Assembly: GCA_017642855.1 (NCBI GenBank)
Contig: JAEPOO010000003.1
Span: 1-64,000 of the forward strand
Direction of reading: 5' to 3'
Origin: Pseudomonadales bacterium
Lineage (GTDB): Bacteria; Pseudomonadota; Gammaproteobacteria; Pseudomonadales; Azotimanducaceae
Length of the DNA stretch: 64,000 nt
Part shown: positions 37,159 to 46,770 of the stretch, piece after piece
Layout: every line of letters begins with the position of its first letter
Numbering within the stretch: position 1 is the stretch's first letter
The notes under the pieces: generated by a model
Database searches by the model: none
What the model saw: only the letters and a program-made list of their open reading frames with translations
What the model was told of the DNA's origin: nothing
Program-made: the position numbers and the translations under genes

Positions 37159-38137
37159 GATCACTCTTGGCATCACGCCTGGCGAACCCGCAGGCATTGG
37201 CCCCGATCTTTGCCTGGCTTCATTTGAAGACATTGCAGACACAAGACTGATCTATTTCACAGATCCCGCGCTTCTTCAGGCCCGCGCGGCTGAGCTGAAT
37301 CTCGATATCCCGTTCAACACTCTCGACGAGTCCGGTTATCAAACCGGTGCCATGAATATCCAACCCATCAAGCTCTCAGCACCAGCCCAGGCAGGCACGC
37401 TGAACCCTGGTAATGGCGCTTACGTCATCGAGACACTGGAAGAAGCCGTTCAGGCTTGTGAAGCAGGCACCATCGACGCCGTGGTGACTGGACCCGTACA
37501 GAAGAGCGTCATCAACGATGCGGGTATCCCCTTCACAGGGCACACCGAATGGCTGGCTGAGCGGACCAATACGTCCAAGGTTGTCATGATGTTGGCGTCC
37601 GGCGACCTGCGAGTTGCACTCGCCACGACGCACCTGCCGCTCAGCGGTGTCAGCGCGGCCATCACAAATTCATCGCTGGAAGAAACGATCCGCATCCTGC
37701 ATCAGGACCTGATCGATAAGTTTGGTATCGGTGAACCCTCAATCCTGGTGTGTGGGCTTAATCCCCACGCCGGGGAAAATGGACATCTCGGACGAGAAGA
37801 AATAGAAGTCATCGGCCCGGTTCTTCAAAAACTTCGCCAGGAAAGCATGGATCTCATCGGACCGCTTCCAGCAGACACTGCGTTTAATCCTGACAAATTA
37901 AAGAACATCGATGCGGTGCTCGCCATGTACCACGATCAAGGATTGCCCGTTTTGAAATTCGCGAGTTTCGGCAGGGCGATTAACATCACTCTAGGTTTGC
38001 CGATTATCCGCACGTCCGTAGACCATGGAACGGCCCTGGACATCGCCGGGACTGGCAAGGCGGATACATCCAGCCTCGTTGCTGCCATTGAGGCAGCGAG
38101 TTCGCTCGCTGCCGCAAATTTGGGACTATCCGGGTGA
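37130..38137 (+). CDS. pdxA: 4-hydroxythreonine-4-phosphate dehydrogenase
   Basis: PdxA makes the three-carbon partner for pyridoxal phosphate synthesis. It has 335 residues. Motifs include GITPGEPAGIGPDL at the start, TGHTEWLAE, GLNPHAGENGHLG and MYHDQGL, with the metal-binding histidines. I chose ATG 37130, inside the end of surA (29-bp overlap), because the conserved sequence starts a few residues later; the TTG at 37091 lies deeper in surA. The rsmA GTG overlaps its stop (GTGA). Confidence 0.95.
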   Translation: MKPLSKSKSEITLGITPGEPAGIGPDLCLASFEDIADTRLIYFTDPALLQARAAELNLDIPFNTLDESGYQTGAMNIQPIKLSAPAQAGTLNPGNGAYVIETLEEAVQACEAGTIDAVVTGPVQKSVINDAGIPFTGHTEWLAERTNTSKVVMMLASGDLRVALATTHLPLSGVSAAITNSSLEETIRILHQDLIDKFGIGEPSILVCGLNPHAGENGHLGREEIEVIGPVLQKLRQESMDLIGPLPADTAFNPDKLKNIDAVLAMYHDQGLPVLKFASFGRAINITLGLPIIRTSVDHGTALDIAGTGKADTSSLVAAIEAASSLAAANLGLSG

Positions 38138-38898
38138 TTAAACCCAGGAAACGTTTTGGCCAGAACTTCCTGGTTGATCAGGGGCTCATCGGAAAAATCA
38201 TTCGAAGTTTCGATACACGACCGGGTGAGCAGGTGGTTGAAATCGGTCCCGGACAGGGCGCCCTCACAGAACACCTCGTGAACACAGGCTGCGATCTAAC
38301 CCTCGTGGAAATTGATCGCGACCTTGCCGACCTGCTCGCTGAGCGTTTTCCGAACGTCAACTTGATGAACGAGGACGTCCTGAAAGCCGACTTACCTGCA
38401 GTGATCTCTGAACCGCCGGTTCGAGTCATCGGCAATTTGCCCTACAACATATCGACGCCGCTTATGTTCCGGCTGTTTAAGCACCTTGAACTCTTCCACG
38501 ATATGCACTTCATGCTGCAACTCGAGGTGGTAAATCGGATGACCGCTGAGCCATCAACCAAAAGTTACGGCAGACTTTCCATCATGACGCAACTTTACTG
38601 CCAGGCAGAGAAACTGTTCGAAGTGCCTCCGGAGGCGTTTAATCCGCGGCCGAAAGTTCAGTCAGCCATCGTGCGGCTCGAACCGCGCCATAGGATTGCA
38701 CAGGTAGATACAGGCGTGATTGAACCTATGCTCATTCAAGCATTCTCCTCAAGACGAAAAACCATTCGCAATGCACTGAAAGGTCTCATTAGTGAATCCG
38801 AACTGGAATCGCTCGGGCTTTCACCAACACTTCGCCCGGAGAATCTGAGCGTCGAGGACTACATTGCCTGCAGCAACCTGATATCGGCACGGTCATGA
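38134..38898 (+). CDS. rsmA: 16S rRNA (A1518/A1519-N6)-dimethyltransferase
   Basis: RsmA (KsgA) dimethylates two adjacent adenines near the 3' end of 16S rRNA during 30S assembly. It has 254 residues. It begins KPRKRFGQNFLVD, with the SAM motif VVEIGPGQGALTE and the adenine-binding motif IGNLPYNISTP. The GTG start overlaps the pdxA stop and its own stop overlaps the apaH start by 4 bp, giving coupled translation. Confidence 0.96.
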   Translation: MIKPRKRFGQNFLVDQGLIGKIIRSFDTRPGEQVVEIGPGQGALTEHLVNTGCDLTLVEIDRDLADLLAERFPNVNLMNEDVLKADLPAVISEPPVRVIGNLPYNISTPLMFRLFKHLELFHDMHFMLQLEVVNRMTAEPSTKSYGRLSIMTQLYCQAEKLFEVPPEAFNPRPKVQSAIVRLEPRHRIAQVDTGVIEPMLIQAFSSRRKTIRNALKGLISESELESLGLSPTLRPENLSVEDYIACSNLISARS

Positions 38899-39713
38899 GC
38901 ACTTACGTTTTTGGTGATGTCCAGGGATGTGCCACTGAGTTGCAACAGCTGCTGGAACATATCGATTACCAGCAATCCGAAGATCATCTCTGGTTCGTTG
39001 GCGACATGATTAATCGTGGACCAGACAATGCCGGTGTCCTGGACTTATTGATGCAACTGCCCAATGTGACCTGCGTGTTGGGGAATCATGATCTGCACTT
39101 TATGGCGATTGCGCTGGGTTGCCAGACTCAAAAAAGGGGCGATACGGTCTCAGATCTGCTCGAACATAAACGTCTGCAGGACTATGTCGATTATTTGCGG
39201 CAACTTCCCCTGATTCACTACGACAAGGCTAGGGACGACCTGATGGTTCATGCAGGATTGCCCCCTAACCTTTCGACCGATACCTGCCTAAGTCTCGCTG
39301 CAGAAGTAGAACAGGTGATTCAATCGGATCAACTGGAATCATTTCTCACTGCCATGTACGGCAACGAGCCTTCCGCCTGGGACAATAACCTCATGGGAAT
39401 GGACCGGCTCAGACTGATTACCAATTACTTTACGCGATTGAGATTCTGCACCGCTGACGGAGATATCGAGCTGCTACACAAAACGGATGTTGCACCGGAG
39501 GGTTACTCGCCCTGGTTCAGTTTTTCTCGAAGGGAAGACACCAGAATTCTCTTTGGACACTGGGCGGCCCTTGAAGGGAAGGTAGACGCCGCTTTCGCCG
39601 TTGCCCTCGACACAGGCTGTGTCTGGGGCAGACATCTCACAGCACTGCGACTGGAGGACAATCAACTGTTTTCCGTGCCTGCGGCTAAAACCGAATTCTG
39701 GGAGAAACGCTAA
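38895..39713 (+). CDS. apaH: Symmetrical diadenosine tetraphosphatase
   Basis: ApaH splits Ap4A into two ADP and also removes Np4 caps from RNA. It has 272 residues. The calcineurin-type metal motifs are GDVQGC, VGDMINRGPD and GNHD, and a later HAGLPP adds another ligand. It lies between rsmA (4-bp overlap) and cca, whose ATG directly follows the stop. The pdxA-rsmA-apaH order is conserved in gammaproteobacteria. Confidence 0.96.
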   Translation: MSTYVFGDVQGCATELQQLLEHIDYQQSEDHLWFVGDMINRGPDNAGVLDLLMQLPNVTCVLGNHDLHFMAIALGCQTQKRGDTVSDLLEHKRLQDYVDYLRQLPLIHYDKARDDLMVHAGLPPNLSTDTCLSLAAEVEQVIQSDQLESFLTAMYGNEPSAWDNNLMGMDRLRLITNYFTRLRFCTADGDIELLHKTDVAPEGYSPWFSFSRREDTRILFGHWAALEGKVDAAFAVALDTGCVWGRHLTALRLEDNQLFSVPAAKTEFWEKR

Positions 39714-40811
39714 ATGGAAACCTACCTTGTAGGCGGCGCGGTCAGAGATCAGCTCCTGGGGTTACCGGTGCGCGAACGAGACTATGTCGTTATCGGTAGT
39801 ACAGAAGACGAGATGAGGGCTGCTGGTTTTCGTTCTGTCGGTAAAGACTTCCCCGTGTTCCTGCACCCGGAGACACACGAGGAATATGCACTGGCCAGAA
39901 CAGAACGAAAGACCGGACCCGGTCATCTGGGCTTTGACGTGCATGCGGCGCCAGATGTCACCCTGGAAGAGGATCTGTCGCGACGTGATCTGACCATCAA
40001 TGCCATAGCCATGGATACTGATGGCAAGTTGCTGGACCCCCTTAACGGCAAGAAGGACCTGGATGCGAGGATTCTGCGACACATTTCTGATGCTTTCTCC
40101 GAGGATCCACTGCGCATTCTTAGGGTCGCAAGGTTTCTCGCTTATCTCTCATCCTTTGGTTTTTCGGCTCACTCGGAAACAACACAGTTACTGAACTCAA
40201 TGGTAGAAGAAGGCCAACTACGAGAGCTGACACCGGAGAGGGTTTTGCTGGAGTTGAATAAAGCGCTCGCAACGGACGACCCCAGAGGTTTCTTCAATTA
40301 CCTGGAAGAGATTAATGCATCAGCGGACCTGTGGCCGGAAATCTCTCAAGAAGACGTGGAAAGGCTAAACCGCATAGGCACTCTCGATAACGCCTCACAC
40401 AAAACGGAAACGCGATTCGCGACCCTGGTGATGCACCTGGGCAGCAGCGAGATCGACGATCTTTGTAAACGACTTAAATGTACCAATCAGCGTCTCGAGC
40501 TGAGCACCCTGGTGGCCACACAACTGGAACCTTGGACCCAGCTTTATTCAATGTCAGCCGCAAACATCGTTGACTACCTGTATGAACTGGACGCCATTCG
40601 AAAACAGGAACGCTTCGAGATGTTCTGTAACAGCGCAGAGTCCATTTCCCACAAGGTTAACGCGCAACTCTGGCTCGAAATTGCCAGGATCGTCAGACAG
40701 GTCAAAGCGAGAGATGTTGCGCCAGACCTTAAAGGACCGGCTGTTGGCGAGGCCGTTCGTGAAGCGCAGGTAAACGCGGTTCGTGAGTTTCTGACCGGGA
40801 TATCTGAGTGA
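39714..40811 (+). CDS. cca: CCA-adding tRNA nucleotidyltransferase
   Basis: Cca builds or repairs the 3' CCA end of tRNAs. The class II signature is clear: YLVGGAVRDQLLG, the catalytic RERDYVVIG, RRDLTINAIA, and EDPLRILRVARF. At 365 residues it lacks the C-terminal HD phosphohydrolase domain of the 412-residue E. coli enzyme. It starts immediately after the apaH stop and overlaps the next gene by 4 bp. Confidence 0.94.
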   Translation: METYLVGGAVRDQLLGLPVRERDYVVIGSTEDEMRAAGFRSVGKDFPVFLHPETHEEYALARTERKTGPGHLGFDVHAAPDVTLEEDLSRRDLTINAIAMDTDGKLLDPLNGKKDLDARILRHISDAFSEDPLRILRVARFLAYLSSFGFSAHSETTQLLNSMVEEGQLRELTPERVLLELNKALATDDPRGFFNYLEEINASADLWPEISQEDVERLNRIGTLDNASHKTETRFATLVMHLGSSEIDDLCKRLKCTNQRLELSTLVATQLEPWTQLYSMSAANIVDYLYELDAIRKQERFEMFCNSAESISHKVNAQLWLEIARIVRQVKARDVAPDLKGPAVGEAVREAQVNAVREFLTGISE

Positions 40812-41542
40812 ACGCCTCGGACAAGGTTGCGCTCGTCACCGGCGGCGCCCGTCGGATTGGTGCCGAGATTGTTCGCCAGTTACACGCCGCCGAATACCGG
40901 GTCGTCATTCACTGCAACGGGTCGGCTTCAGATGCAGAGCTCCTAAAAGAACAGCTCAACCACTCCCGCGCAGACTCCGCGGATGTCATTGCGCACAATC
41001 TTGCAGAGACGAGTCACCTGTCGGATCTCATCGAATTCACGATCAAGTCCTTCGGGCAATTAGACTGCCTGGTGAACAATGCTTCTGTGTTTTTCCCAAC
41101 GTCACTGGAGGCCCTTACCGAGTCAGAGCTTGATCAGGTCATGGGTGTGAATCTGACCGCGCCCCTTCTACTTTCGCAAGCCGCCGCGCGCGTCATGACG
41201 AGCGGTTGCATTATCAACATCATCGACATTTACGCGGAGAAACCCCTTAAAGGTTATCTCGCCTACAGCATCTCCAAAGCAGGGTTACACATGCTGACAC
41301 GCGGGCTCGCCCTTGAGCTGGCGCCCAATATACGAGTCAACGGCGTTTCACCTGGCCCCATCTTATGGCCTGAAGACGCTGCTGAAATGAGTGAAGAGGA
41401 AAAGCATCAGCGGTTGGCTGGTCTACCCCTTGGGAAAATCGGTAATCCCAGCGATATCGCTAAAGCAGTTGTTTTCCTGGGCGAAGCTGAATTCATCACC
41501 GGTCAGGTGCTTTCAGTAGATGGCGGCCAATCAGTCGTCTGA
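40808..41542 (+). CDS. FolM-like pteridine/dihydromonapterin reductase (SDR family)
   Basis: This is a short-chain dehydrogenase of 244 residues. The cofactor loop TGGARRIG with double Arg is characteristic of pteridine reductases (PTR1/FolM) and suits NADPH. NNAS, the catalytic YSISK and the SPGPILWPED segment follow. It therefore probably reduces dihydrofolate or dihydromonapterin. The GTG start overlaps the cca stop. Its end overlaps the convergent purD by 12 bp. Other SDR activities cannot be excluded by sequence alone. Confidence 0.8.
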   Translation: MNASDKVALVTGGARRIGAEIVRQLHAAEYRVVIHCNGSASDAELLKEQLNHSRADSADVIAHNLAETSHLSDLIEFTIKSFGQLDCLVNNASVFFPTSLEALTESELDQVMGVNLTAPLLLSQAAARVMTSGCIINIIDIYAEKPLKGYLAYSISKAGLHMLTRGLALELAPNIRVNGVSPGPILWPEDAAEMSEEEKHQRLAGLPLGKIGNPSDIAKAVVFLGEAEFITGQVLSVDGGQSVV

Positions 41543-42829
41543 GCCACTTTCCCGTGCGATCGCTCGATAGCCAATATCAGAACGGTACTCGGCACCGTCA
41601 AAGCTGATTTCTTCAATGGCTTCATAGACCAGGCTCTGTGCCTCAGACACACTGTTGCCAAGTGCAGTGACCCCCAGCACACGACCACCACTCGTGAGTA
41701 CAGCGCCATCATCCAGCCTTGTTCCTGCATGAAACACTTTCGCTGAACTGACAGCCTCAAGACCGGAAATCTTCTTACCCTTTTCATATGAACCTGGGTA
41801 ACCACCAGAAGCCATAACAACCGTCAGCGCAGGACGAGTATCAAAAACAATCTCGGTTTCAGACAGCTTTGTTTCAAGCGCGGCTTCAATCAGATCAACC
41901 AGATCAGTTTCAAGTCTCGACAAAATTGGCTGAGTTTCCGGGTCGCCGAAGCGACAGTTGAATTCGATCACGCTCGGCTGACCATTCTCATCGATCATAA
42001 GGCCCGCATACAGGAATCCGGTATAAGGATTGCCCTCTTCGCGCATGCCGTTCAGCGCAGGCTCAATCACCTGGTGGAGAACCCTGCGATGTATGTCGTC
42101 TGTGACCACCGGCGCTGGTGAATAAGCACCCATACCCCCTGTATTGGGCCCCTTATCACCATCGTATGCTGCTTTGTGATCCTGTGAAGTTGCGAAGGAC
42201 AGATAGTTTTCACCGTCCGCAATGACAATAAAGCTGGCTTCTTCACCAACCAGGAAGTCTTCAATCACGATGGATGATCCCGCGCCGGATAACACTTCAC
42301 CGGTCAGCATCTGTTCCAGCGTCTCGATCGCCTCATCAACAGAATCAGCAAGAACCACGCCTTTGCCCGCGGCTAATCCATTCGCTTTGATAACGATGGG
42401 CGGCGTCAGCGTCTTCACATGTGCCGTTGCTTTTTGAATATCGTCAAAGACCTCATAACCCGCTGTAGGGATGCCATGACGCTGCAGAAACGCCTTGGTA
42501 AAACTCTTTGAGCCTTCTAACTGGGCGGCTGCTGCCGTTGGCCCAAAACACTTGAGCCCTGCCTCAGCAAATCGATCCACAATGCCCGCAACCAGGGGAT
42601 CCTCAGGTCCTACGACTGTGAACTCGATCTTCTTCTCGCGGGCGAATTCAAGCAGCCCATCGCAATCCATGGGGCTGATGTCGACGTTTTCGAGTTTATC
42701 CTCGAGCGCGGTACCTGCATTGCCGGGTGCCACATAAACACACGCCACACGATCTGAGGCCGCCAACTTCCACGCCAGGGCATGCTCACGACCGCCACTG
42801 CCGATAACCAATAGATTCAATTCATTCAC
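41531..42829 (-). CDS. purD: Phosphoribosylamine-glycine ligase
   Basis: PurD joins glycine to phosphoribosylamine in the second step of purine synthesis. It has 432 residues. It begins LLVIGSGGREHALAWKL, and the ATP-grasp segment includes VIKANGLAAGKGV, GEEASFIVIADG, PNTGGMGAYSPAP and EFNCRFGDPETQ. It follows purH by 32 bp on the same strand, so it is the last gene of the fis-purH-purD block. Confidence 0.97.
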   Translation of the reverse strand: MNELNLLVIGSGGREHALAWKLAASDRVACVYVAPGNAGTALEDKLENVDISPMDCDGLLEFAREKKIEFTVVGPEDPLVAGIVDRFAEAGLKCFGPTAAAAQLEGSKSFTKAFLQRHGIPTAGYEVFDDIQKATAHVKTLTPPIVIKANGLAAGKGVVLADSVDEAIETLEQMLTGEVLSGAGSSIVIEDFLVGEEASFIVIADGENYLSFATSQDHKAAYDGDKGPNTGGMGAYSPAPVVTDDIHRRVLHQVIEPALNGMREEGNPYTGFLYAGLMIDENGQPSVIEFNCRFGDPETQPILSRLETDLVDLIEAALETKLSETEIVFDTRPALTVVMASGGYPGSYEKGKKISGLEAVSSAKVFHAGTRLDDGAVLTSGGRVLGVTALGNSVSEAQSLVYEAIEEISFDGAEYRSDIGYRAIARESGSDD

Positions 42830-42861
42830 CGTCTCTCACCCTGTGCCTTTCATTCAACATA

Positions 42862-44424
42862 TCAGTGTCTGAAGTGACGCATACCCGTAAACACCATGGT
42901 CATTCCGGCTTCATCCGCCGCATCGATGACTTCCTGATCTCTCATGGAGCCGCCAGGTTGAACAATCGCGGTAATACCTTCTTCCGCTGCTGCATCAATA
43001 CTGTCTCTGAAAGGGAAAAAGGCGTCAGAGGCCATCACGGATCCTCGGACCTCAAGCCCTTCGTTTCCTGCCTTAATGCCTGCAATGATCGCACTGGTTA
43101 CCCGGGCCATTTGCCCCGCACCCACACCGATCGTCATCAGATCCTTTGCGTACACAATCGCGTTGGACTTCACGTACTTGGATACTGTCCAGGCAAACAT
43201 CAGGTCCTGGTATTCCTTGTCCGAGGGTTCACGCTTTGTGACAACACGCAGGTTTTCTTGATCCAGCAAGGGAATGTCAGCATCCTGAACGAGTAAGCCA
43301 CCGGCGACCCGTTTGTAATCTACGGTCAGAGCGCTCGAACCGTCGGCATCTGTCACCTGGAGTATTCGAACGTTTTTCTTACCTTTGAACACACCTAGCG
43401 CACTTTCGGTGAACGCTGGCGCCGCGATGACCTCGCTAAACTGACGCTCGGTTATCTCCGACGCCAGCTTTTCATCCACTTCACGATTAAACGCGATAAT
43501 GCCGCCAAACGCTGATGTAGGATCGGTCTTGAACGCGCGATCATAAGCCTGCATTGCATCAGCCGACTGGGCAACACCGCAGGGGTTGGCATGCTTGACG
43601 ATGACACAGGCCGGCTCGTCAAAAGACTGGACACACTGAAGCGCTGCATCTGTATCCGCAATGTTGTTGTAAGAAAGTTCTTTGCCCTGGTGCTGTGTCG
43701 CAGAGGAGATCGAACCCGCAGGTGGGTTTTGCTCAACATAAAAGGCGGCGCTCTGATGAGGGTTCTCACCATAGCGAAGAGACTGCTGTCGCTTGAATTG
43801 CACGGTCAGCGAATCAGAGTAGCTGTCTGACGAAGTTAAAGAGGACAAGTGATTGGCAATGGCCGCATCGTATCTCGCCACCATCTCAAATGCTTTCACT
43901 GCCAACTTGAATCGCGTTTCCGCGGACAGAGAACCGCCAGTTCGATTCAGTTCTTCAACCAGATCCGCATAGTCAGAGGGGTCTACCACTACCGCGACAG
44001 ACTCAAAGTTCTTCGCAGCAGAGCGCAGCATCGCAGGGCCGCCAATGTCGATGTTCTCAATGATCTCCGGCGTGTTACTTGGGTCTTTCGCCACGGTTTC
44101 CTCAAAGGGATACAGATTCACAACCAGTAAATCGATGCCTTGAATGTCGTGCTCGGCCATAACCGAATCATCCATGCCGCGCCTGCCAAGCAGGCCACCG
44201 TGCACTTTTGGATGCAGGGTCTTGACCCGACCATCCATCATCTCAGGAAAACCGGTGTAGTCAGAAACTTCCTGCACATCAAGCCCTGCGTCCGACAATT
44301 GCTTGAAGGTGCCGCCGGTAGACATCATGTGCACACCGAGTGAGTTCAGAGTCTCTGCTAACCCGACCAGATCGGATTTGTCAGAAACGGACAAAAGCGC
44401 CGTTTTTAGACGAACATCAGACAT
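42862..44424 (-). CDS. purH: Bifunctional AICAR transformylase/IMP cyclohydrolase
   Basis: PurH carries out the last two steps to IMP. It has 520 residues. The N-terminal cyclohydrolase domain has [17 protein letters not shown] and [10 protein letters not shown]. The transformylase domain has [23 protein letters not shown] and the late [10 protein letters not shown], with the active-site Lys-His pair in KHANPCG. It follows fis by 18 bp, so stringent and growth-rate control of the dusB-fis promoter could extend to purine synthesis. Confidence 0.97.
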   Translation of the reverse strand: MSDVRLKTALLSVSDKSDLVGLAETLNSLGVHMMSTGGTFKQLSDAGLDVQEVSDYTGFPEMMDGRVKTLHPKVHGGLLGRRGMDDSVMAEHDIQGIDLLVVNLYPFEETVAKDPSNTPEIIENIDIGGPAMLRSAAKNFESVAVVVDPSDYADLVEELNRTGGSLSAETRFKLAVKAFEMVARYDAAIANHLSSLTSSDSYSDSLTVQFKRQQSLRYGENPHQSAAFYVEQNPPAGSISSATQHQGKELSYNNIADTDAALQCVQSFDEPACVIVKHANPCGVAQSADAMQAYDRAFKTDPTSAFGGIIAFNREVDEKLASEITERQFSEVIAAPAFTESALGVFKGKKNVRILQVTDADGSSALTVDYKRVAGGLLVQDADIPLLDQENLRVVTKREPSDKEYQDLMFAWTVSKYVKSNAIVYAKDLMTIGVGAGQMARVTSAIIAGIKAGNEGLEVRGSVMASDAFFPFRDSIDAAAEEGITAIVQPGGSMRDQEVIDAADEAGMTMVFTGMRHFRH

Positions 44425-44442
44425 GTTTTCCTCTTTTCTTTG

Positions 44443-44673
44443 TTACAACAGGCGATACTTTCGCAGCTTCTTTCGCAGGGTTGCCCTGTTGAGCCCCAGG
44501 GCTGCAGCAGCTTTGCTTTGATTTTGATTTGTATGATTGAGGACACTGCGCAACAAAGGCGCTTCCATCTCGGAGAGCACCAATTCGTATAGATCAGTAA
44601 CCTGCTCGTCATCCATCATGCGCAGGTACTCATCGACCGCTTCCTGGACTGCCCTGTTGATCGTTTTCTTCAC
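44443..44673 (-). CDS. fis: Nucleoid-associated regulator Fis
   Basis: Fis bends DNA and controls rRNA and other growth-related promoters. It has 76 residues, slightly shorter than the 98 of E. coli because the N-terminal beta-hairpin arm is reduced. The helix-turn-helix SKAAAALGLNRATLRKKLRKY is clear. The start is GTG, overlapping the dusB stop by 4 bp. Short Fis proteins are usual in this part of the gammaproteobacteria. Confidence 0.94.
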   Translation of the reverse strand: MKKTINRAVQEAVDEYLRMMDDEQVTDLYELVLSEMEAPLLRSVLNHTNQNQSKAAAALGLNRATLRKKLRKYRLL

Positions 44674-45644
44674 GCAGCCTGTTCCAGTTCGTCGAGGGTA
44701 TCAATGAGTGCCAACTGATCACCAGCAACTTCGATTCGGTTGAAGATTTTCTTCATGACATCCGCGCCTTCGATCCCGTCCAACGTCCAGCCAACATGTT
44801 TACGCGCAATCCTGAGCCCCTGATATTCACCGTAGAACTCATGCAAGGCGCCAACGTGGTGAAGCAGCATCTGCTTTACATCCCTCAATCGCGGCACCAA
44901 CCGCTCCTCACCCTTGCGAATGAACGTATCGATATCCCCAATGAGCCAAGGGCTTCCTTGAGCCGCTCGACCAATCATCACCCCGTCACATCCAGTCACT
45001 TTAAGAACATGTGCCGCTTTCTCTGCAGAGTCGATGTCGCCATTTGCAATAACCGGAATCTGAACGCTCTGTTTTACCGTTGCGATCGCATCGTAGTTTG
45101 CATGCCCGTTGAAACGGCAGGCACGCGTTCTGCCGTGCACAGTCAGAAGCTGGATACCGGCATCTTCAGCAATGTGCGCAATAGTTGGCGCATTTACTTC
45201 ATCCCAGGACCAACCCAGGCGGATCTTCAGGGTTACGGGCACTGAAGCTGCAGAAACCACAGCATGCAGAATATCGCTGACGAGGTGTTCATCCCGAAGG
45301 AGAGATGAACCAGCCGCTTTGTTGCAAACTTTCTTCGCCGGACAACCCATGTTGATATCAATGATGTCGGCACCCAGATCAACGTTGAGCTTTGCTGCTT
45401 CCGCAATCTGGTTTGGCTCGCTACCCGCAAGCTGAACCCAACGGGGTCCAGTCTCTGATGCGTGCGCCAGTCGATGTCTGGATTTGCGGGTGCTCCAGAG
45501 GTTTTTGTCCGCCGTCACCATTTCAGATACAGCCCAGTGTGCGCCGAAGGCACGGCAAAGATCTCGAAACGGTCTATCCGTCACACCTGCCATGGGCGCG
45601 ACGATCACCCTGCTCGGATGAGAATGTGAACCTATCGATAACAT
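44670..45644 (-). CDS. dusB: tRNA-dihydrouridine synthase B
   Basis: DusB reduces specific uridines in tRNA using FMN. It has 324 residues. VIVAPMAGVTDRPFRDLCR, MVTADKNLW, DINMGCPAKKV with the catalytic Cys, and HGRTRA identify the family. The dusB-fis pair is conserved in gammaproteobacteria and the 4-bp overlap couples them. A promoter-like element lies just upstream. Confidence 0.96.
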   Translation of the reverse strand: MLSIGSHSHPSRVIVAPMAGVTDRPFRDLCRAFGAHWAVSEMVTADKNLWSTRKSRHRLAHASETGPRWVQLAGSEPNQIAEAAKLNVDLGADIIDINMGCPAKKVCNKAAGSSLLRDEHLVSDILHAVVSAASVPVTLKIRLGWSWDEVNAPTIAHIAEDAGIQLLTVHGRTRACRFNGHANYDAIATVKQSVQIPVIANGDIDSAEKAAHVLKVTGCDGVMIGRAAQGSPWLIGDIDTFIRKGEERLVPRLRDVKQMLLHHVGALHEFYGEYQGLRIARKHVGWTLDGIEGADVMKKIFNRIEVAGDQLALIDTLDELEQAA

Positions 45645-45670
45645 GTTTCGGGGAGGGACTGGCTGTCTGA

Positions 45671-45683
45671 GGGGGCCATCATA
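45671..45683 (-). promoter_or_regulatory. Candidate dusB-fis promoter with GC-rich discriminator
   Basis: On the minus strand TATGAT is followed at once by GGCCCCC, in the 49-bp gap before dusB. A GC-rich discriminator after the -10 is typical of stringently controlled promoters such as E. coli fis. No good -35 hexamer is found 16-17 bp upstream, so it may need an activator. Confidence 0.4.
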
Positions 45684-45693
45684 GCAAAGCCGC

Positions 45694-46770
45694 CTAATTT
45701 CGTACTACCTCCATCTGATAACCGAGCGCACTTTCTCCCGGATCAGCGATTTCCAGGGACAGCCGAACTTCCGTCAAGGCGGGAATATAGCGCAGCCCCC
45801 TTAGCTCACCCCCCAGATATTCACTTGCCTTAAACACCCGATTCGCGACGATATCGCCGCGAACATCCATAAACGCCAGTCTGAGACCCGGAAACTGCTG
45901 CCGGTAGTCTCCGCTGTTCCGAAGCAGAACATCCACCACCAGTGCCTCAGATGTTTCCGGATGACTGCGAATGACCAGCTCCCGGGTTTTTAGCAGATCC
46001 AGGTTGTCATAGTCAGGAACCGAACAACCCGCTACCCGGCAGACCGTCATGATGCGATCACGATAACGATCATCCTGTGCGTAACTTGCGAGATTAAGGT
46101 AAACCCATTGCAAACCCAGCAGACCAATCAGCAAGGCGATGCCAGGCAGCCATTTCAAGGAGGCAAATGGGAAAAATCGGCGGCGATCCTGGAACAAGTG
46201 TTCCGGGTCATGCTCAAAATCAAAATCAAAGGGTTCTTTATGGTCGTCTACTGAATGGCTTTCCCCTTCAACCTCTATGAGGTCCCTCTCGACAGAACCA
46301 AGCTGTTCATGAGCCGCAGGCGCTGCTGAAGGCGCTTTATGGTCTTGTTCAACGGCTGCTGGTGAAAGTGCTGGGGCCAATACGGGCGAGGCGATCGGTG
46401 TCGGATGTGCTTCGATGTATTCCAGATAGAACGACATGACGTCGTCAGGTTCTGATGCAGTAACAGACGCCAGTTCCCGTTCATGCTCTGGCGCAGGTTC
46501 CGGCTCTGCTTCTTCCTCAAACTGGGAATCTGGGTTGAGTTCAGGTTCGGCGAGGACCTGTAAGATGTAATCCTCGAAGTCACCCCAGAAGTCCTGCTCA
46601 ATCGCAAGGCGTTCGGTGATATCCAGAAGTGGCGACAACAGATAGTCTTCCGCCTGGAAGACAAACAAACAGGCACCGCAACGAACAGAACCCTCGGCAA
46701 TCCGTAGTTGTGCTTCCGTCACACGAAATGAGGTCTGGCACTGCGGGCAACGGGTAATCCCCTCGATCAC
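45694..46770 (-). CDS. Membrane protein with MJ0042 zinc ribbon and DUF3426
   Basis: The protein (358 residues) begins with a zinc ribbon, CPQCQTSF to VRCGACLFVF (residues 8-38, four Cys as two CxxC). A long acidic, Pro/Glu-rich linker follows (about 80-200). One membrane helix (about 208-228) comes next, then a DUF3426 domain with secreted-type beta strands (about 235-358). The biochemical role is unknown for the family. It overlaps prmA by 4 bp, and its place in this operon is conserved in related bacteria. Confidence 0.85.
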   Translation of the reverse strand: MIEGITRCPQCQTSFRVTEAQLRIAEGSVRCGACLFVFQAEDYLLSPLLDITERLAIEQDFWGDFEDYILQVLAEPELNPDSQFEEEAEPEPAPEHERELASVTASEPDDVMSFYLEYIEAHPTPIASPVLAPALSPAAVEQDHKAPSAAPAAHEQLGSVERDLIEVEGESHSVDDHKEPFDFDFEHDPEHLFQDRRRFFPFASLKWLPGIALLIGLLGLQWVYLNLASYAQDDRYRDRIMTVCRVAGCSVPDYDNLDLLKTRELVIRSHPETSEALVVDVLLRNSGDYRQQFPGLRLAFMDVRGDIVANRVFKASEYLGGELRGLRYIPALTEVRLSLEIADPGESALGYQMEVVRN

